The notes: generated by a model not told the origin, from the sequence alone. A DNA stretch of 64,000 nt from Singulisphaera sp. GP187 (GCA_945907755.1 CAMDTN010000002.1:64055-128054), one strand, 5' to 3'; shown: positions 19,055 to 28,518, counted from the stretch's first letter. Numbers and translations: made by a program.

Positions 19055-21115
19055 TCAGAGCAGTGCTTGCTGGATGCTGTGCGTCGCTTGCATTTCCGCC
19101 GTCGTTAGACGCTGCAACGCTTCCACCAGCACGCCCACCGCTCGCACGCGCAGCGGCCCAGCTTTTAAGTCCTTGGCTTGACGCAAACTGGGCAAGGGGA
19201 ACGCGCTGTAGCCATCGGCAGGGTCGATGCCCACCAGCACATTGCGGAAGCCTGGGCGACCTGCCTCCATGTCCGCGTGCAGCAAATGTCGCGGCAAGTT
19301 GGCCAGCAAGCGGTTGGCACCGATCAATCTCGTCGGGTCGGGGTCGCTGCTTGCAGCGCGCGCGATTTGCACTGCCAGTGCAAGCGCAGCGGTTTGCAGC
19401 GATCGCAGCGCCGTGTCGATGGCGGAGAGTTCGGCGGAACTGAGTCCAGCGCGCACTTTCTCGAATTCGCTTGCAGCCCAGCGCGCTTGGGCCACGACAT
19501 CGAACGCGAGCAAAGTGCTGTCCGCTGCAGCCCACGCGATGGATGCCGTTGTGCAGGCCACATCGCTCGTGCGCCGCCCTTCGGGGTCTGCGAAGCGCTG
19601 CATGTATTGGAAAGTGTCGTAGGCCGAGTGATAAACGCCGTAAGGGCCTTCCGATCCGACGCTCACGCTGGGTGTCGCGAAGCGCTGCAAGAAGGGCGCG
19701 TGGTCCGATCCACCACCAGCCACCCGTGGCGTCCATTCGGTAGGTTCGGTGCGCGCAGCCAGCGCGGTGCGCACGAAGTGGCCAGCCTCAGGCGCCGCGC
19801 TCACAGTGAACTCGGGGCCAGTGATGCTGGCGTCGAGGTTCAAACACAGCGCTTGTCCTGCGTACAGTGCGCGCTCGTGCGTTTCGGCGTATTCCGCGCT
19901 GCCGATAATCCCGAATTCTTCTGCATCAAAGGAACAGAAGGTGATGGTGCGTGCTGGACGCAGTCCTTGGGCTGCAAGTCGCCCGATGAGCTCGGCACAT
20001 TCCAGCAACGCAGCTGTGCCCCCGGCGTTATCGACGCAGCCAGGGCCCCAAGAGTCGCGATGCGCGGACAGCATCACGCTGACGTGCGGGTCTATCGTTC
20101 CGCGCACTTCGGCGATGACATTCTGGATGGTGCGCGTGCGCCATTCCGAGCGCGCGCTCAAACGCAGCATCACTTTCGCGTCGCCACCAAGGTGATAGGT
20201 GAATGGCAGCGCGCCTTGAAAACCGGTAGGTACAACCGGGCCTCCCAGTGCGCTCAACAGCGTGCTCGCATCGGCGGCCGTGATGGCGATGCCACCGATC
20301 GCTGGGATGCCCACGGCGTCTTGCAGCGCCAAACGCGTCGCGCCGGGCAGTGCGCCAACTCCGGGCGTCAGTGGATCGCCCATGATTTGACCGATGTCGA
20401 GTGCCGAACCCCGCTGCAATGAATCCATCGGACGCCACGGGCCCTTGGGCCACACATCGCCGCGCACAAAACCGTCATCTTGCGGGTCGCAGTAAAGCAC
20501 CAGCGCCGCCAAGCCATGCTCTGCAGCGATGCGCAGCTTGGTGCCGCGATAACTGCCGCCATAGCGCGCAATGCCGATAGCGCCTTGCACTGCGACTCCT
20601 GCGCTGGCCACCGCAGCGTAGTCCGCCGCCAACCCGCGGTTCAGATAGACCACACGCCCCGTGGCTTCGGTGTCTGGCGAAAACGCGAGCACTGGCAGCA
20701 TTGGCGTGCTCTCTGCAGCTTGCGCCAAGGGTGCTTCGGTCAGCGTGGCCTTCCACGCGAAGGGCGCCAGCATTTCTACACTCGCTTCGAGTGGCCACGG
20801 AAGCAGCACTTCGTGTTCTTCGATGCGCGCGTTCAAACCGTGCAAGAGGAACTGTTGTTGCACATGCAATGCCGCCAGCCGCGATTCCGCGCTGCCCGCG
20901 AGGCGCGAATTGTTGCTGAGCGTTTTGAGATGCGCGCTGCACCGTGCGGGGCTGGTGTGGGCGCGCATGCGCGCCAATGCCAACTGCATTTGCGGCGCGG
21001 CGACAGAAGGAGCCAGCCCGCGAGTGGCGGGAAGTTTGGAATCAGGCTCTGCGGGCCCCAGCTCGGCACAGGCCGTGGCCAGCAGCAGCAGCAGGACAAG
21101 GCGATGCAATTTCAT
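19055..21115 (-). CDS. M28 family metallopeptidase, glutamate carboxypeptidase II-like
   Basis: Zn ligands readable: SAHRDSW, GCVDNAGG, DAEEFG, NLDAS, YHSAYDTFQYMQRFADPEG. Start refined to 21115. Confidence 0.88.
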   Translation of the reverse strand: MKLHRLVLLLLLATACAELGPAEPDSKLPATRGLAPSVAAPQMQLALARMRAHTSPARCSAHLKTLSNNSRLAGSAESRLAALHVQQQFLLHGLNARIEEHEVLLPWPLEASVEMLAPFAWKATLTEAPLAQAAESTPMLPVLAFSPDTEATGRVVYLNRGLAADYAAVASAGVAVQGAIGIARYGGSYRGTKLRIAAEHGLAALVLYCDPQDDGFVRGDVWPKGPWRPMDSLQRGSALDIGQIMGDPLTPGVGALPGATRLALQDAVGIPAIGGIAITAADASTLLSALGGPVVPTGFQGALPFTYHLGGDAKVMLRLSARSEWRTRTIQNVIAEVRGTIDPHVSVMLSAHRDSWGPGCVDNAGGTAALLECAELIGRLAAQGLRPARTITFCSFDAEEFGIIGSAEYAETHERALYAGQALCLNLDASITGPEFTVSAAPEAGHFVRTALAARTEPTEWTPRVAGGGSDHAPFLQRFATPSVSVGSEGPYGVYHSAYDTFQYMQRFADPEGRRTSDVACTTASIAWAAADSTLLAFDVVAQARWAASEFEKVRAGLSSAELSAIDTALRSLQTAALALAVQIARAASSDPDPTRLIGANRLLANLPRHLLHADMEAGRPGFRNVLVGIDPADGYSAFPLPSLRQAKDLKAGPLRVRAVGVLVEALQRLTTAEMQATHSIQQALL

Positions 21116-21146
21116 GGGCAGATTCTGATGTCGCGATGCGGACGGC

Positions 21147-22064
21147 TCAAGCCAGCACGGCGCGCAGCACGTTGCCGCGCGCACCTTGCAGCTTGAGGCC
21201 CAACGCGTGGGCCACGGTGGGGGCTACATCCAAAGATGATCCGCCGTTGCGCACGAGGCCTAAGGATTTGAACGCCGGCCCGCAGAAAAGCAGGGCCATG
21301 CGCGGCGGTTCTTTCGCATCGGCCACAGGGCGCGGCAGAGCTGCCAGCACCAGCGATGCCGTTGTTGCAGCTATCTCTGCCAGCCCGCGATCCAACCCTG
21401 CAAACCATGCGGAGCGATTGTCCTCGGGTGCATCCAACAACAGCGTTGTTAGAGGCGCATTCATGCGCGTCGAGATTCTGTTCGCTGCTTGCACCGCAGT
21501 GAAAAGCACCTTGTCGGCGCCGCTGCCTGGGTCCAGCAACCCGGCCGCGATGGTCTCGCGCAAGGCCAACGCTGTTGCGCTGCTGCGTGCTGATTGCCCC
21601 AACACTTGCAGTGCCATTTCCAGCGCAGGGCTAAGCGCCGCTGGTGGCGGCAGCGTGCAGCGACTCATTCCCTGAGCACTGAAGCGCAGCGTCGAGAGAC
21701 TTTCCGGCACAACGGTGTGCAGCGCTTCCACAGGGCCGGAAGCGATGAGTGGGCAACAGAGGTCCGCGCGCAAGGCCAGTTCAGCGACGCTTGGCTGCAG
21801 TTCTGCGTTCAGCGCAGCGACATCATTGCTGCGCAGCAGCGCGTTCCACTGCGAGGTGGCGTCGTTGCCGACGGCTTTGGCCGCGGCGTATACGCTGCCA
21901 GCTGCTGCCAACGTCTTCCATGCCGTGAGCGCGGTCATTTCTTCGGGTGCCGCGTGCCGCACCACCGCGAAAATGATGCGGGGCGCTGCGGCTAGGTTGC
22001 GCCGCCACAGTGCCGCAGCCAGCAACGCCGCACCGATGCCAAGAGCTTCACGCCGCGTATTCAT
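21147..22064 (-). CDS. Tat-like secreted protein with alkaline-phosphatase/DUF1501-like C-terminus
   Basis: MNTRREALGIGAALLAAALWRR twin-Arg signal; C-term LDVAPTVAHALGLKLQGARGNVL resembles sulfatase-fold/DUF1501 ends; ATGA overlap with upstream gene. Confidence 0.5.
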   Translation of the reverse strand: MNTRREALGIGAALLAAALWRRNLAAAPRIIFAVVRHAAPEEMTALTAWKTLAAAGSVYAAAKAVGNDATSQWNALLRSNDVAALNAELQPSVAELALRADLCCPLIASGPVEALHTVVPESLSTLRFSAQGMSRCTLPPPAALSPALEMALQVLGQSARSSATALALRETIAAGLLDPGSGADKVLFTAVQAANRISTRMNAPLTTLLLDAPEDNRSAWFAGLDRGLAEIAATTASLVLAALPRPVADAKEPPRMALLFCGPAFKSLGLVRNGGSSLDVAPTVAHALGLKLQGARGNVLRAVLA

Positions 22065-24082
22065 GGCCCGTACCTTCTGGACTCTGCACTGAAGAGAACC
22101 GCCGCCACCAGTTCGTTGCGTTGCGCGGCGGGCGTCGAGCGGAACAGTTCCAACTCGGCCGTGCTGGGAGAGCGTTGCAAACAGCGCTTGATGCAGTCGC
22201 TCCACGCGGCTTCGTCGGCGGGCGCGGTCAGCGTCAGTAACAGCGGCAGCGTGGCCACTGCATCAGCACCACCGATGGCGCGCAGTTCTTGCGTGCGCCG
22301 TTCGACTTCGCCCGGCCGGGGCAGGCGCGCTAACCCGTGCACGATGGCGGCCGCCACCAGTTGGTCAGGTGCCATGTTGCGCGCTGCAGCTTTGCTCCGC
22401 TGCTCAGGACTCAGCCATTCCAATTGCAGCGCGGCGAGTGCACGCGGGTCTTGCGCTACACGGAAAATGGCACGGCGTGTGCCATCCGCATCCAAGGCTG
22501 CGCCCAAGCACCTGCGTGCTTCGCCTTCAACGAGCCTGCGGAAAAACCCCGGCTGCCGCGCGAGGATGTTCAGCAGATCTTCCGCTGATGCTCCGCGTTC
22601 CCCGAACAAGGCCACGCGCTCGCCGCGCAACATGTGCTCCGCGGCGGTGCGTAGGTCTGCATCGTCACACTGCGGGGCAGGCAAGTACATGCGCAGCAAG
22701 GCAGCCGCCAACATCGTGCGATCGGTCTCGCTGATTAATGCAGCCTCTGCCAATTGGCGCATGGCTTCGGGCAGGCTCATCGACCCGCTCGCCAATGCAC
22801 TCACCATGCCTTCTGGTGGCTCGCCCGTGCGCAGCGGTGCCGCCATTTCTGCGAGGCGCGCGCGTGCACATTCTGCGTTGGCGAGCAGTGCTGTGATGCT
22901 GTCTGCTGCGCTGCTGTGGAGCGCTTCGCTCAACTCGTCGGGCAGGGGCGGGCGGCGCAAGAGGTCGAGGTACAGCGCGGTCACTGCACGGCAGTCCGGC
23001 GCAGGGCCAGTAAGACGGCCTTGACCATCCAGGAGCCCCGCGGCCTGCACTTCCGCGAGCTCTCTGAACTCGCCGCGCACACGACAGCGGCCAAGGACAG
23101 CCCATGCGTCGTCGGCAGCAGGTTGCAACTTGGTCAGGCGTCCTGCAGCCGCACGCTGTTCGGTCAGCAGTTCGTGTTCTGCGCACCACTGCATGAGTGC
23201 GCGCAGTGCGACAGGGTTGCGCGCGCGGCTGGCACGGGCGTTGTGGATGGCGTTGTAGTCAGGCTTGAACGCAACGGCATTGATGCTGGCGATGGTTTCT
23301 GTGCTGACGCGCAGCGGCGGGCCACCGGCGCTAGGCTGCAACAGCAGCGTTTCGCAGTCGCCGCCATCGAGGAGTTCGCCTTCGTGCACCGTGCCGTCCC
23401 GCAGCTGCACGCGCCGCACTGGTGCCGACGGCGCGGCGGGCGCTGCAGTAGGTTCTGTTGTCTCGGGCTCAGTGGCATCTGGCGCTGCTGCGTCCTCTGC
23501 ATTGTGGCTTGGAGGCAATGTGCCGCTTGCGGGGCCTGGCACTGTCACTGGCATGTTGTCCGCGTGCAAAGGCGTTGCTGCATCCGGCACCGGGGCGGCA
23601 TCATGATGCGACGCGGCAGCGGAGTCCGGTGCTTCAGCGGCAGAGAACTCGAGAAACAGAAAGAAACCTGCAACGGCTACAGCCACGAGACTCAGCATCA
23701 GCGCCAGCGCCTTCGAAGCACTTCGCGAAGGTGGCGTGGTGAGTGCCGCAGCGTCGACTGCTGCGGATGCGATGGTGATAGTCAACTGCTGCAGTTCGCA
23801 GCGCACGGCGCCGAAGCGCAACTGCTGCCCACCGCGCGCCGCAGTGGGGGCACTAATGCGGATGTCATCAACGAAGGTGCCGTTGCTGCTGTCCAAGTCG
23901 GTCACCAGCACATGGTCTTGCGCAGGTTCTAGGCGCGCATGGAAGCGCGAGATGGTGCTGTCCTCGAGGCGAATGGTGGCGTTGTCGCCGCGGCCGACTA
24001 GGGCCCCAGCATGAGGCAGTGGCACGGTGCGATCATCGAGGATCGCGTTGCGGATGCGCAGTTGGAAGGGCGGGGCGGGCAT
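22061..24082 (-). CDS. FHA domain + TM + DUF1549/DUF1553-like C-terminal region
   Basis: N-term FHA: ALVGRGDNATIRLEDSTISRFHARLE...VTDLDSSNGTFVDDIRI; TM ALALMLSLVAVAVAGFFLFLEF; C-term ALYLDLLRRPPLPDELSEAL and LVAAVLFSAESRRY. Confidence 0.7.
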   Translation of the reverse strand: MPAPPFQLRIRNAILDDRTVPLPHAGALVGRGDNATIRLEDSTISRFHARLEPAQDHVLVTDLDSSNGTFVDDIRISAPTAARGGQQLRFGAVRCELQQLTITIASAAVDAAALTTPPSRSASKALALMLSLVAVAVAGFFLFLEFSAAEAPDSAAASHHDAAPVPDAATPLHADNMPVTVPGPASGTLPPSHNAEDAAAPDATEPETTEPTAAPAAPSAPVRRVQLRDGTVHEGELLDGGDCETLLLQPSAGGPPLRVSTETIASINAVAFKPDYNAIHNARASRARNPVALRALMQWCAEHELLTEQRAAAGRLTKLQPAADDAWAVLGRCRVRGEFRELAEVQAAGLLDGQGRLTGPAPDCRAVTALYLDLLRRPPLPDELSEALHSSAADSITALLANAECARARLAEMAAPLRTGEPPEGMVSALASGSMSLPEAMRQLAEAALISETDRTMLAAALLRMYLPAPQCDDADLRTAAEHMLRGERVALFGERGASAEDLLNILARQPGFFRRLVEGEARRCLGAALDADGTRRAIFRVAQDPRALAALQLEWLSPEQRSKAAARNMAPDQLVAAAIVHGLARLPRPGEVERRTQELRAIGGADAVATLPLLLTLTAPADEAAWSDCIKRCLQRSPSTAELELFRSTPAAQRNELVAAVLFSAESRRYGP

Positions 24083-24140
24083 GGCGACCGCTGCGATGGT
24101 ATGCGCTGCGCCGCACCTGCGTGCGCGGCGTGGCGCGGAG

Positions 24141-24182
24141 AAAAAGGGAGACCCCGGGGGGAATCACTCGGCCCGGGGTCTC
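24141..24182 (-). terminator. Intrinsic terminator on minus strand
   Basis: Minus strand: GAGACCCCGG GCCGAGTGATTCCCC CCGGGGTCTC CCTTTTTCTCC; perfect 10-bp stem followed by T5. Confidence 0.75.
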
Positions 24183-24210
24183 AGTTGTTCGACGCGCGCA
24201 CGCGTGCGGG

Positions 24211-24255
24211 TTACGGGTCCGCACACGAACAGCAGCGCCGAAATTCGTGCCTCAT
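24211..24255 (-). CDS. Candidate micro-ORF MRHEFRRCCSCADP (14 aa)
   Basis: ATG...TAA between promoter and terminator; CC-S-C codons; overlaps previous micro-ORF as ATGA. No clear SD. Confidence 0.25.
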   Translation of the reverse strand: MRHEFRRCCSCADP

Positions 24256-24305
24256 GGAGCACAGGCACAGCCGGGGAAAACGGTCGCGCCTCCCAAAGGC
24301 TTCAT
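24252..24305 (-). CDS. Candidate micro-ORF MKPLGGATVFPGCACAP (17 aa)
   Basis: ATG...TGA near the predicted transcript 5' end; no clear SD. Confidence 0.2.
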   Translation of the reverse strand: MKPLGGATVFPGCACAP

Positions 24306-24324
24306 GGAAGCCAGTGGGAGGGTC

Positions 24325-24353
24325 AATATAGGCAGGTGGTTCCAAGGGGTCAA
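24325..24353 (-). promoter_or_regulatory. Sigma70-type promoter, minus strand
   Basis: TTGACC-N17-TATATT (5/6 and 5/6 to consensus). Confidence 0.6.
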
Positions 24354-24390
24354 CGCATCCTGCCAAGGAATCTTGAGCAACGGACTTCGG

Positions 24391-24418
24391 TTGGCATTAA
24401 TAGCCATAGTAGTATGCT
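24391..24418 (+). promoter_or_regulatory. Candidate promoter for the downstream carboxypeptidase-regulatory-like gene
   Basis: TTGGCA-N16-TATGCT in an unusually AT-rich intergenic stretch. Confidence 0.4.
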
Positions 24419-24583
24419 AAACAACAACTTACGTCAAAGCTGTCTTTCAGGACGCCAGCTGCCTTCTTAGCAAGGAGTAGGGTTGAGGCGGAATGGAGCC
24501 GTTCGGCGGTAGCGGAGCTCCGTTTGGGGAATATCGCCCCAAAATCATCGTCAAAGGCCGATCGGATCGCGTCCGGATTTCTC

Positions 24584-26383
24584 ATGCAATCTCGCCTGAT
24601 GCTGCTCTTGCTCGCTTCGGTCTGCTGCCTCGCAGGACTGTGGCTGCTGCTTTGGACACCGGCGCCGTTGGTTGATCGTGTTGGCGGCACGCGGACGGAT
24701 ACTGCCCACGACGGACCTGCTGCGTCGAATCGTCCCATTCTTGCGCGACCCCTGCCGACGGAGGCAGCCCACGGCAGCCTCGCGCTGCGCGAGTTAGCTG
24801 CTGACGACGCGTCCTTGGTATTGCATGGTGGGTGCCGCAGCCATGAGGGCATGTCGCTTCAGGGCGTGACGCTGCAACTTGCGTTGGCCGAGCGCACAGC
24901 GGGAGTGCTAGTGCTTGGGGCTGCAGTGGCCAATGGGCGCAGCGACGCGAAAGGCGCCTTCAGTCTTGCTGGCGTGTTGCGTCGCGGCGATCGCTATGTG
25001 TTGCAGGCCGAACACGAGCAGTGGGGACGCTGGTTATCCGACATCATCGATCCTCTCCGCGGCGCGACGCTGTGGCAGGATGTCATTCTCGGATGCCCCG
25101 GCGTGGTGGATGGTCGCGTGGAAGATCGCTCAGGCACACCAATCGTCGGCGCCACGGTGCGCCGCGAGGATGCACCGCAGACGCGCATCGCTTGTGCCAA
25201 CGACGGAACATTTCACATCGAGAGCGTGCCCGCGACAGGGGTGCAGCTGCGAGTCAATGCGCCCGGCTTTCGTTCGCAGGTGCGCAGCGTGAAGCCCGGC
25301 GAGACGTGCGTGTGGCAATTGGCGCCTGGCCTTGCAGTGGCTGGCACAGTGGTTGATGTTGTTGCGCACAAGCCTGTGCGCGGTTTGCGCGTCACACTGC
25401 GGCCCACCGATGGTGGCGCGAGCGAGTATGCAGAGTTCAGCGATGCGCTGGGCACGTTCCGCTTCGAAGGCGTTGACGATGGCATCTTGCTGCTCTCGGT
25501 GGATGGAGCACTGGCGGCGCCGCGCAATGTCAGTGCAGGTTGCGACCCGGTGCAGATCGAAGTCACGTTGGGTCCGCGGATCGAAGGTGTGCTGCTGGCG
25601 GCGGATGGCAGCGCTGCACGCAGCGGTCGTGTGGCGTTGGTGCTTTTCGCAGAATCCGGCGCAGGTGCGTTGCCGTTGCAGGCTTGGAGTGCCGTTGACG
25701 GGCAAGGCCGCTTCAGCGTGGCGGCGCGCAGCGCAGGAACTTGGTTTGTAGTGGCGGAAGGCCCCGGCAGTGCGCGCGTGATGTCTGGGCCCGTTACGGC
25801 GCCAGGCACAGCGCGCTTGCAGCTTGCGGCTGGTTGCGTCGCTCATGGACAAGTGATCGATGAACGCGGCGTCGCGGTGGTGGGTGCAGCGATAGTGTTT
25901 CGGCGCGTGGTTCCAGCGCGCGTGGCGGCCAGTGGCAGCAGCGCGAGCGGTGTCGGCACCAGCACCCAAGTGCACTCCGCAGCGGATGGCAGTTTTGCCT
26001 GCAACAACCTCGCGCCTGGTGAGTACGACCCTGAAGTGACGCATCCATCGTTTGTGGCGCGGCGCTTGGCGCGCGTGGCATTTGCAGCATCCAATGTCTC
26101 GATGGCGCCCATCGCGCTCAGCCGCGCGGGCGAATTGGAAGGCCTTGTCCTCGACAAGAAGGGCAACGCCGATGCCACGGCAGTAGTGCAATTGGTTCAT
26201 GAAGGTGGTGCTCGGCATGTGGTCAGCACCGATGCCTCGGGGAAGTTCAGCCTGATGGCGCTTGAGCCTGGCCTGTGGCAGGTTGGTTTGGTGCAAAGCG
26301 AAGGGGTGCTGCTGCAAGGGGCATCAGTGAACACACAACTCAAGGCAGGCCAGCGCACATTTGTGCGCATCGACGGCCGCTGA
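24584..26383 (+). CDS. Membrane-anchored carboxypeptidase regulatory-like (CarboxypepD_reg-like) repeat protein
   Basis: N-terminal anchor MQSRLMLLLLASVCCLAGLWLLL; repeated beta-sandwich units (GVVDGRVEDRSGTPIVGATVRREDAPQTRIACANDGTFHIESVPATG). Confidence 0.75.
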   Translation: MQSRLMLLLLASVCCLAGLWLLLWTPAPLVDRVGGTRTDTAHDGPAASNRPILARPLPTEAAHGSLALRELAADDASLVLHGGCRSHEGMSLQGVTLQLALAERTAGVLVLGAAVANGRSDAKGAFSLAGVLRRGDRYVLQAEHEQWGRWLSDIIDPLRGATLWQDVILGCPGVVDGRVEDRSGTPIVGATVRREDAPQTRIACANDGTFHIESVPATGVQLRVNAPGFRSQVRSVKPGETCVWQLAPGLAVAGTVVDVVAHKPVRGLRVTLRPTDGGASEYAEFSDALGTFRFEGVDDGILLLSVDGALAAPRNVSAGCDPVQIEVTLGPRIEGVLLAADGSAARSGRVALVLFAESGAGALPLQAWSAVDGQGRFSVAARSAGTWFVVAEGPGSARVMSGPVTAPGTARLQLAAGCVAHGQVIDERGVAVVGAAIVFRRVVPARVAASGSSASGVGTSTQVHSAADGSFACNNLAPGEYDPEVTHPSFVARRLARVAFAASNVSMAPIALSRAGELEGLVLDKKGNADATAVVQLVHEGGARHVVSTDASGKFSLMALEPGLWQVGLVQSEGVLLQGASVNTQLKAGQRTFVRIDGR

Positions 26384-26403
26384 ATCGATACTGGGAGCGC
26401 GCG

Positions 26404-28509
26404 ATGAAGAATTCACAGTGGGGAACAGTGCTTTGGATATTGCTGGTGCTGGCCGTCTTAGGCGGTGGCGCATGGATGTTGTTGGGCGACGAAGGTGAGC
26501 AGTTGCCAACACAGGGGCCCGAGCGAGCACTGATTCCGGAAGACGCTGCGACCAAGCCGACGCTGCCAACAGGGCCTGCGATTGCTCCCGTGCCCTTCGA
26601 TCCCAAGGCCGACCGCGATGCTTCTACCGCCGTGCTCGACGGCGATTCGACGGGCATCTATGCCAGTGGCCTCGTGACGGACCCAGCAGGGCACGGCATC
26701 GCCAATGCGCTGGTGGAATTGGTGCAGGATTTGTCGGCGCTGAAGAGCCGCTTCCAAGAGGGCGAGACTCTGATCAAGTTGCGCACTGGACGCGACGGTG
26801 AGTTTCGTTTCGAGAATCTGATTTCCGGTGACATTTATGTGATTCGCGCGAGCCATGCGGATTGGACCACCGCGCGCAAGCACCCCATCGATGCGGCTGA
26901 TGCGACGACGTTGCAACCAGTGTTGGTTTTGGAGCGGGGCTTCAGCATTTCTGGGCGCGTCACTGGCAGCAGTGGCGAACCGCTGGAAGGCGCGATTGTT
27001 GAAGTGCACGACCTTGGCGTGCAAACATATGAGCCGGTGGTGCCGCCAGAGCGTCAGGGCACTTCCGGAGCAGATGGGCGTTATGTGGTGGCGCACTCCA
27101 GCGCGGGCTTGAAAAAAATGATCGTGCGCTGCAAAGGCCGCGCGATCGATGGGCGCAATGCCATCGACCTGCGGGCCGATGTGGGCGATGTGGATTTCGT
27201 GTTGGACACTGGGCTCAGCATCAAGGGCGTGGTCCTCGATGCGTTGACGCGGCGCCCGGTGCCCGGCGCCATCATCACGGCACGCCCGCTGAATTTCTTG
27301 GTTACGACCGCGCCACAAAGTGGTGGCGAGTCCGGGCGCGGCGAAGACGACGACAACAACACAGAGATGAAGGCCCGCGAAAGCGCGCGCCGTGTTGCTG
27401 CAGGGTTGCGGCCTACCGAAGCCATCGCAGAACTGAACCCGGGCAGGCAGATCCAACCACACCAGATTCAGCAGAAGGCGTTCTTGCTGGGCGATGCGCG
27501 CAGCGACGAGCAGGGCAATTTCGTTCTCGAAGGCTTGCTGAGTGCGCGTTACCTGTTGGTAGTGCGTTGCCGCGGCTTCCAACCCAACAATGGGTTTGCC
27601 GCCGATGCTGGCGCTGATGCAGTGGAAGTGTCGTTGCAGCCGAGCGCATCCATCTGTGGTCGCGTGGTGGACGGAGTCACAGGCGAGCCCGTGCAACGCT
27701 TTAGCGTGGCGCTGGGTGCCGGGCCGGATCCCGCGTTCATCACCGCGCAGATGCGACAACGCTTCAACAACGCAAATGGCGAGTTCACTTATCTGGATGC
27801 GCGACCGGGCACCGTGGTGCTGATTGCTGAATCCGACGGGTTCGCCGGCGGCCGCAGCGATCCGATGAACATCACTTCGGACCAACGCATTGATGGCGTG
27901 ATCTTGCGGCTTGAGAAAGGTGCGACAGTGCGCGGCACAGTGAGCGGTTCCGATGGCAAGCCTGTTGCAGGGGCACGCGTGACGCTCGGCAATGCGACGA
28001 GCGCCATGCCCGACAACCCGTTCACCAGAGTGTTGTCGGAGCAATTGCGTTCGGCATCGCGCAAACGCGCCGTGAGCACCGCGGATGGCACTTGGCAGAT
28101 CCAAGGGGTGTTGGCGGGCAGCTACAAGGTGTCGGCCGAACACAACGACTACAGCGCGGCGGAGTCTTCAGAAATCAGCAGTGACGGGAAGAGTGAAGTG
28201 GTGGTGCCCGTGCTGACCATGTCGCGCGGCGGCACCATCAAGGGCATCGTGAAACGCAAGGATGGTGCGCCCGATCCACAAGCCACCGTCATGATTTCAT
28301 CATCGGAACCAGGCGTGATGTGGAGCCGATCCGTCACCACGAGTTCTGATGGCAGCTACGAAGTGCGCGGCCTGAAAGCCGGCGGTTACCGCTTGGTGGC
28401 CACGCAGCGTCAAGGCGAAGTGGACTTGCTGGCCATCTTGAAGCGCGCGCAAGACCCGGGCGCCGCCGTGTATGTCGTGGACGGCCAAGTGCACCAGCAC
28501 GATCTATAG
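26404..28509 (+). CDS. Membrane-anchored carboxypeptidase regulatory-like repeat protein (paralogue of preceding gene)
   Basis: MKNSQWGTVLWILLVLAVLGGGAWMLL anchor; repeats such as FSISGRVTGSSGEPLEGAIVEVHD, ATVRGTVSGSDGKPVAGARVTLGN. Confidence 0.8.
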   Translation: MKNSQWGTVLWILLVLAVLGGGAWMLLGDEGEQLPTQGPERALIPEDAATKPTLPTGPAIAPVPFDPKADRDASTAVLDGDSTGIYASGLVTDPAGHGIANALVELVQDLSALKSRFQEGETLIKLRTGRDGEFRFENLISGDIYVIRASHADWTTARKHPIDAADATTLQPVLVLERGFSISGRVTGSSGEPLEGAIVEVHDLGVQTYEPVVPPERQGTSGADGRYVVAHSSAGLKKMIVRCKGRAIDGRNAIDLRADVGDVDFVLDTGLSIKGVVLDALTRRPVPGAIITARPLNFLVTTAPQSGGESGRGEDDDNNTEMKARESARRVAAGLRPTEAIAELNPGRQIQPHQIQQKAFLLGDARSDEQGNFVLEGLLSARYLLVVRCRGFQPNNGFAADAGADAVEVSLQPSASICGRVVDGVTGEPVQRFSVALGAGPDPAFITAQMRQRFNNANGEFTYLDARPGTVVLIAESDGFAGGRSDPMNITSDQRIDGVILRLEKGATVRGTVSGSDGKPVAGARVTLGNATSAMPDNPFTRVLSEQLRSASRKRAVSTADGTWQIQGVLAGSYKVSAEHNDYSAAESSEISSDGKSEVVVPVLTMSRGGTIKGIVKRKDGAPDPQATVMISSSEPGVMWSRSVTTSSDGSYEVRGLKAGGYRLVATQRQGEVDLLAILKRAQDPGAAVYVVDGQVHQHDL

Positions 28510-28518
28510 TTGGAGCGC

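Noticed and set aside
24141-24320. Housekeeping RNA (SRP 4.5S, 6S, tmRNA or RNase P) for the predicted small transcript
   Set aside because: No GGAAGGAAGCA-type SRP loop, no tmRNA GTTCGA...CCA end, no RNase P CR signatures, and no 6S-like closing stem pairing 5' to 3' ends.
24290-24353. Resemblance of CCACTGGCTTCCATGAAGCCTTTGGGAGG to the CACTG...GGGAAGG part of cobalamin riboswitches
   Set aside because: The predicted transcription start lies at the beginning of this segment, so the 5' half of a cobalamin aptamer would be missing, and no other B12 box elements are visible.
26458-28143. 561-aa minus-strand ORF opposite the CarboxypepD_reg-like gene
   Set aside because: His/Arg/Ala-rich without domain motifs; fully antisense to a coding gene with recognisable repeats.
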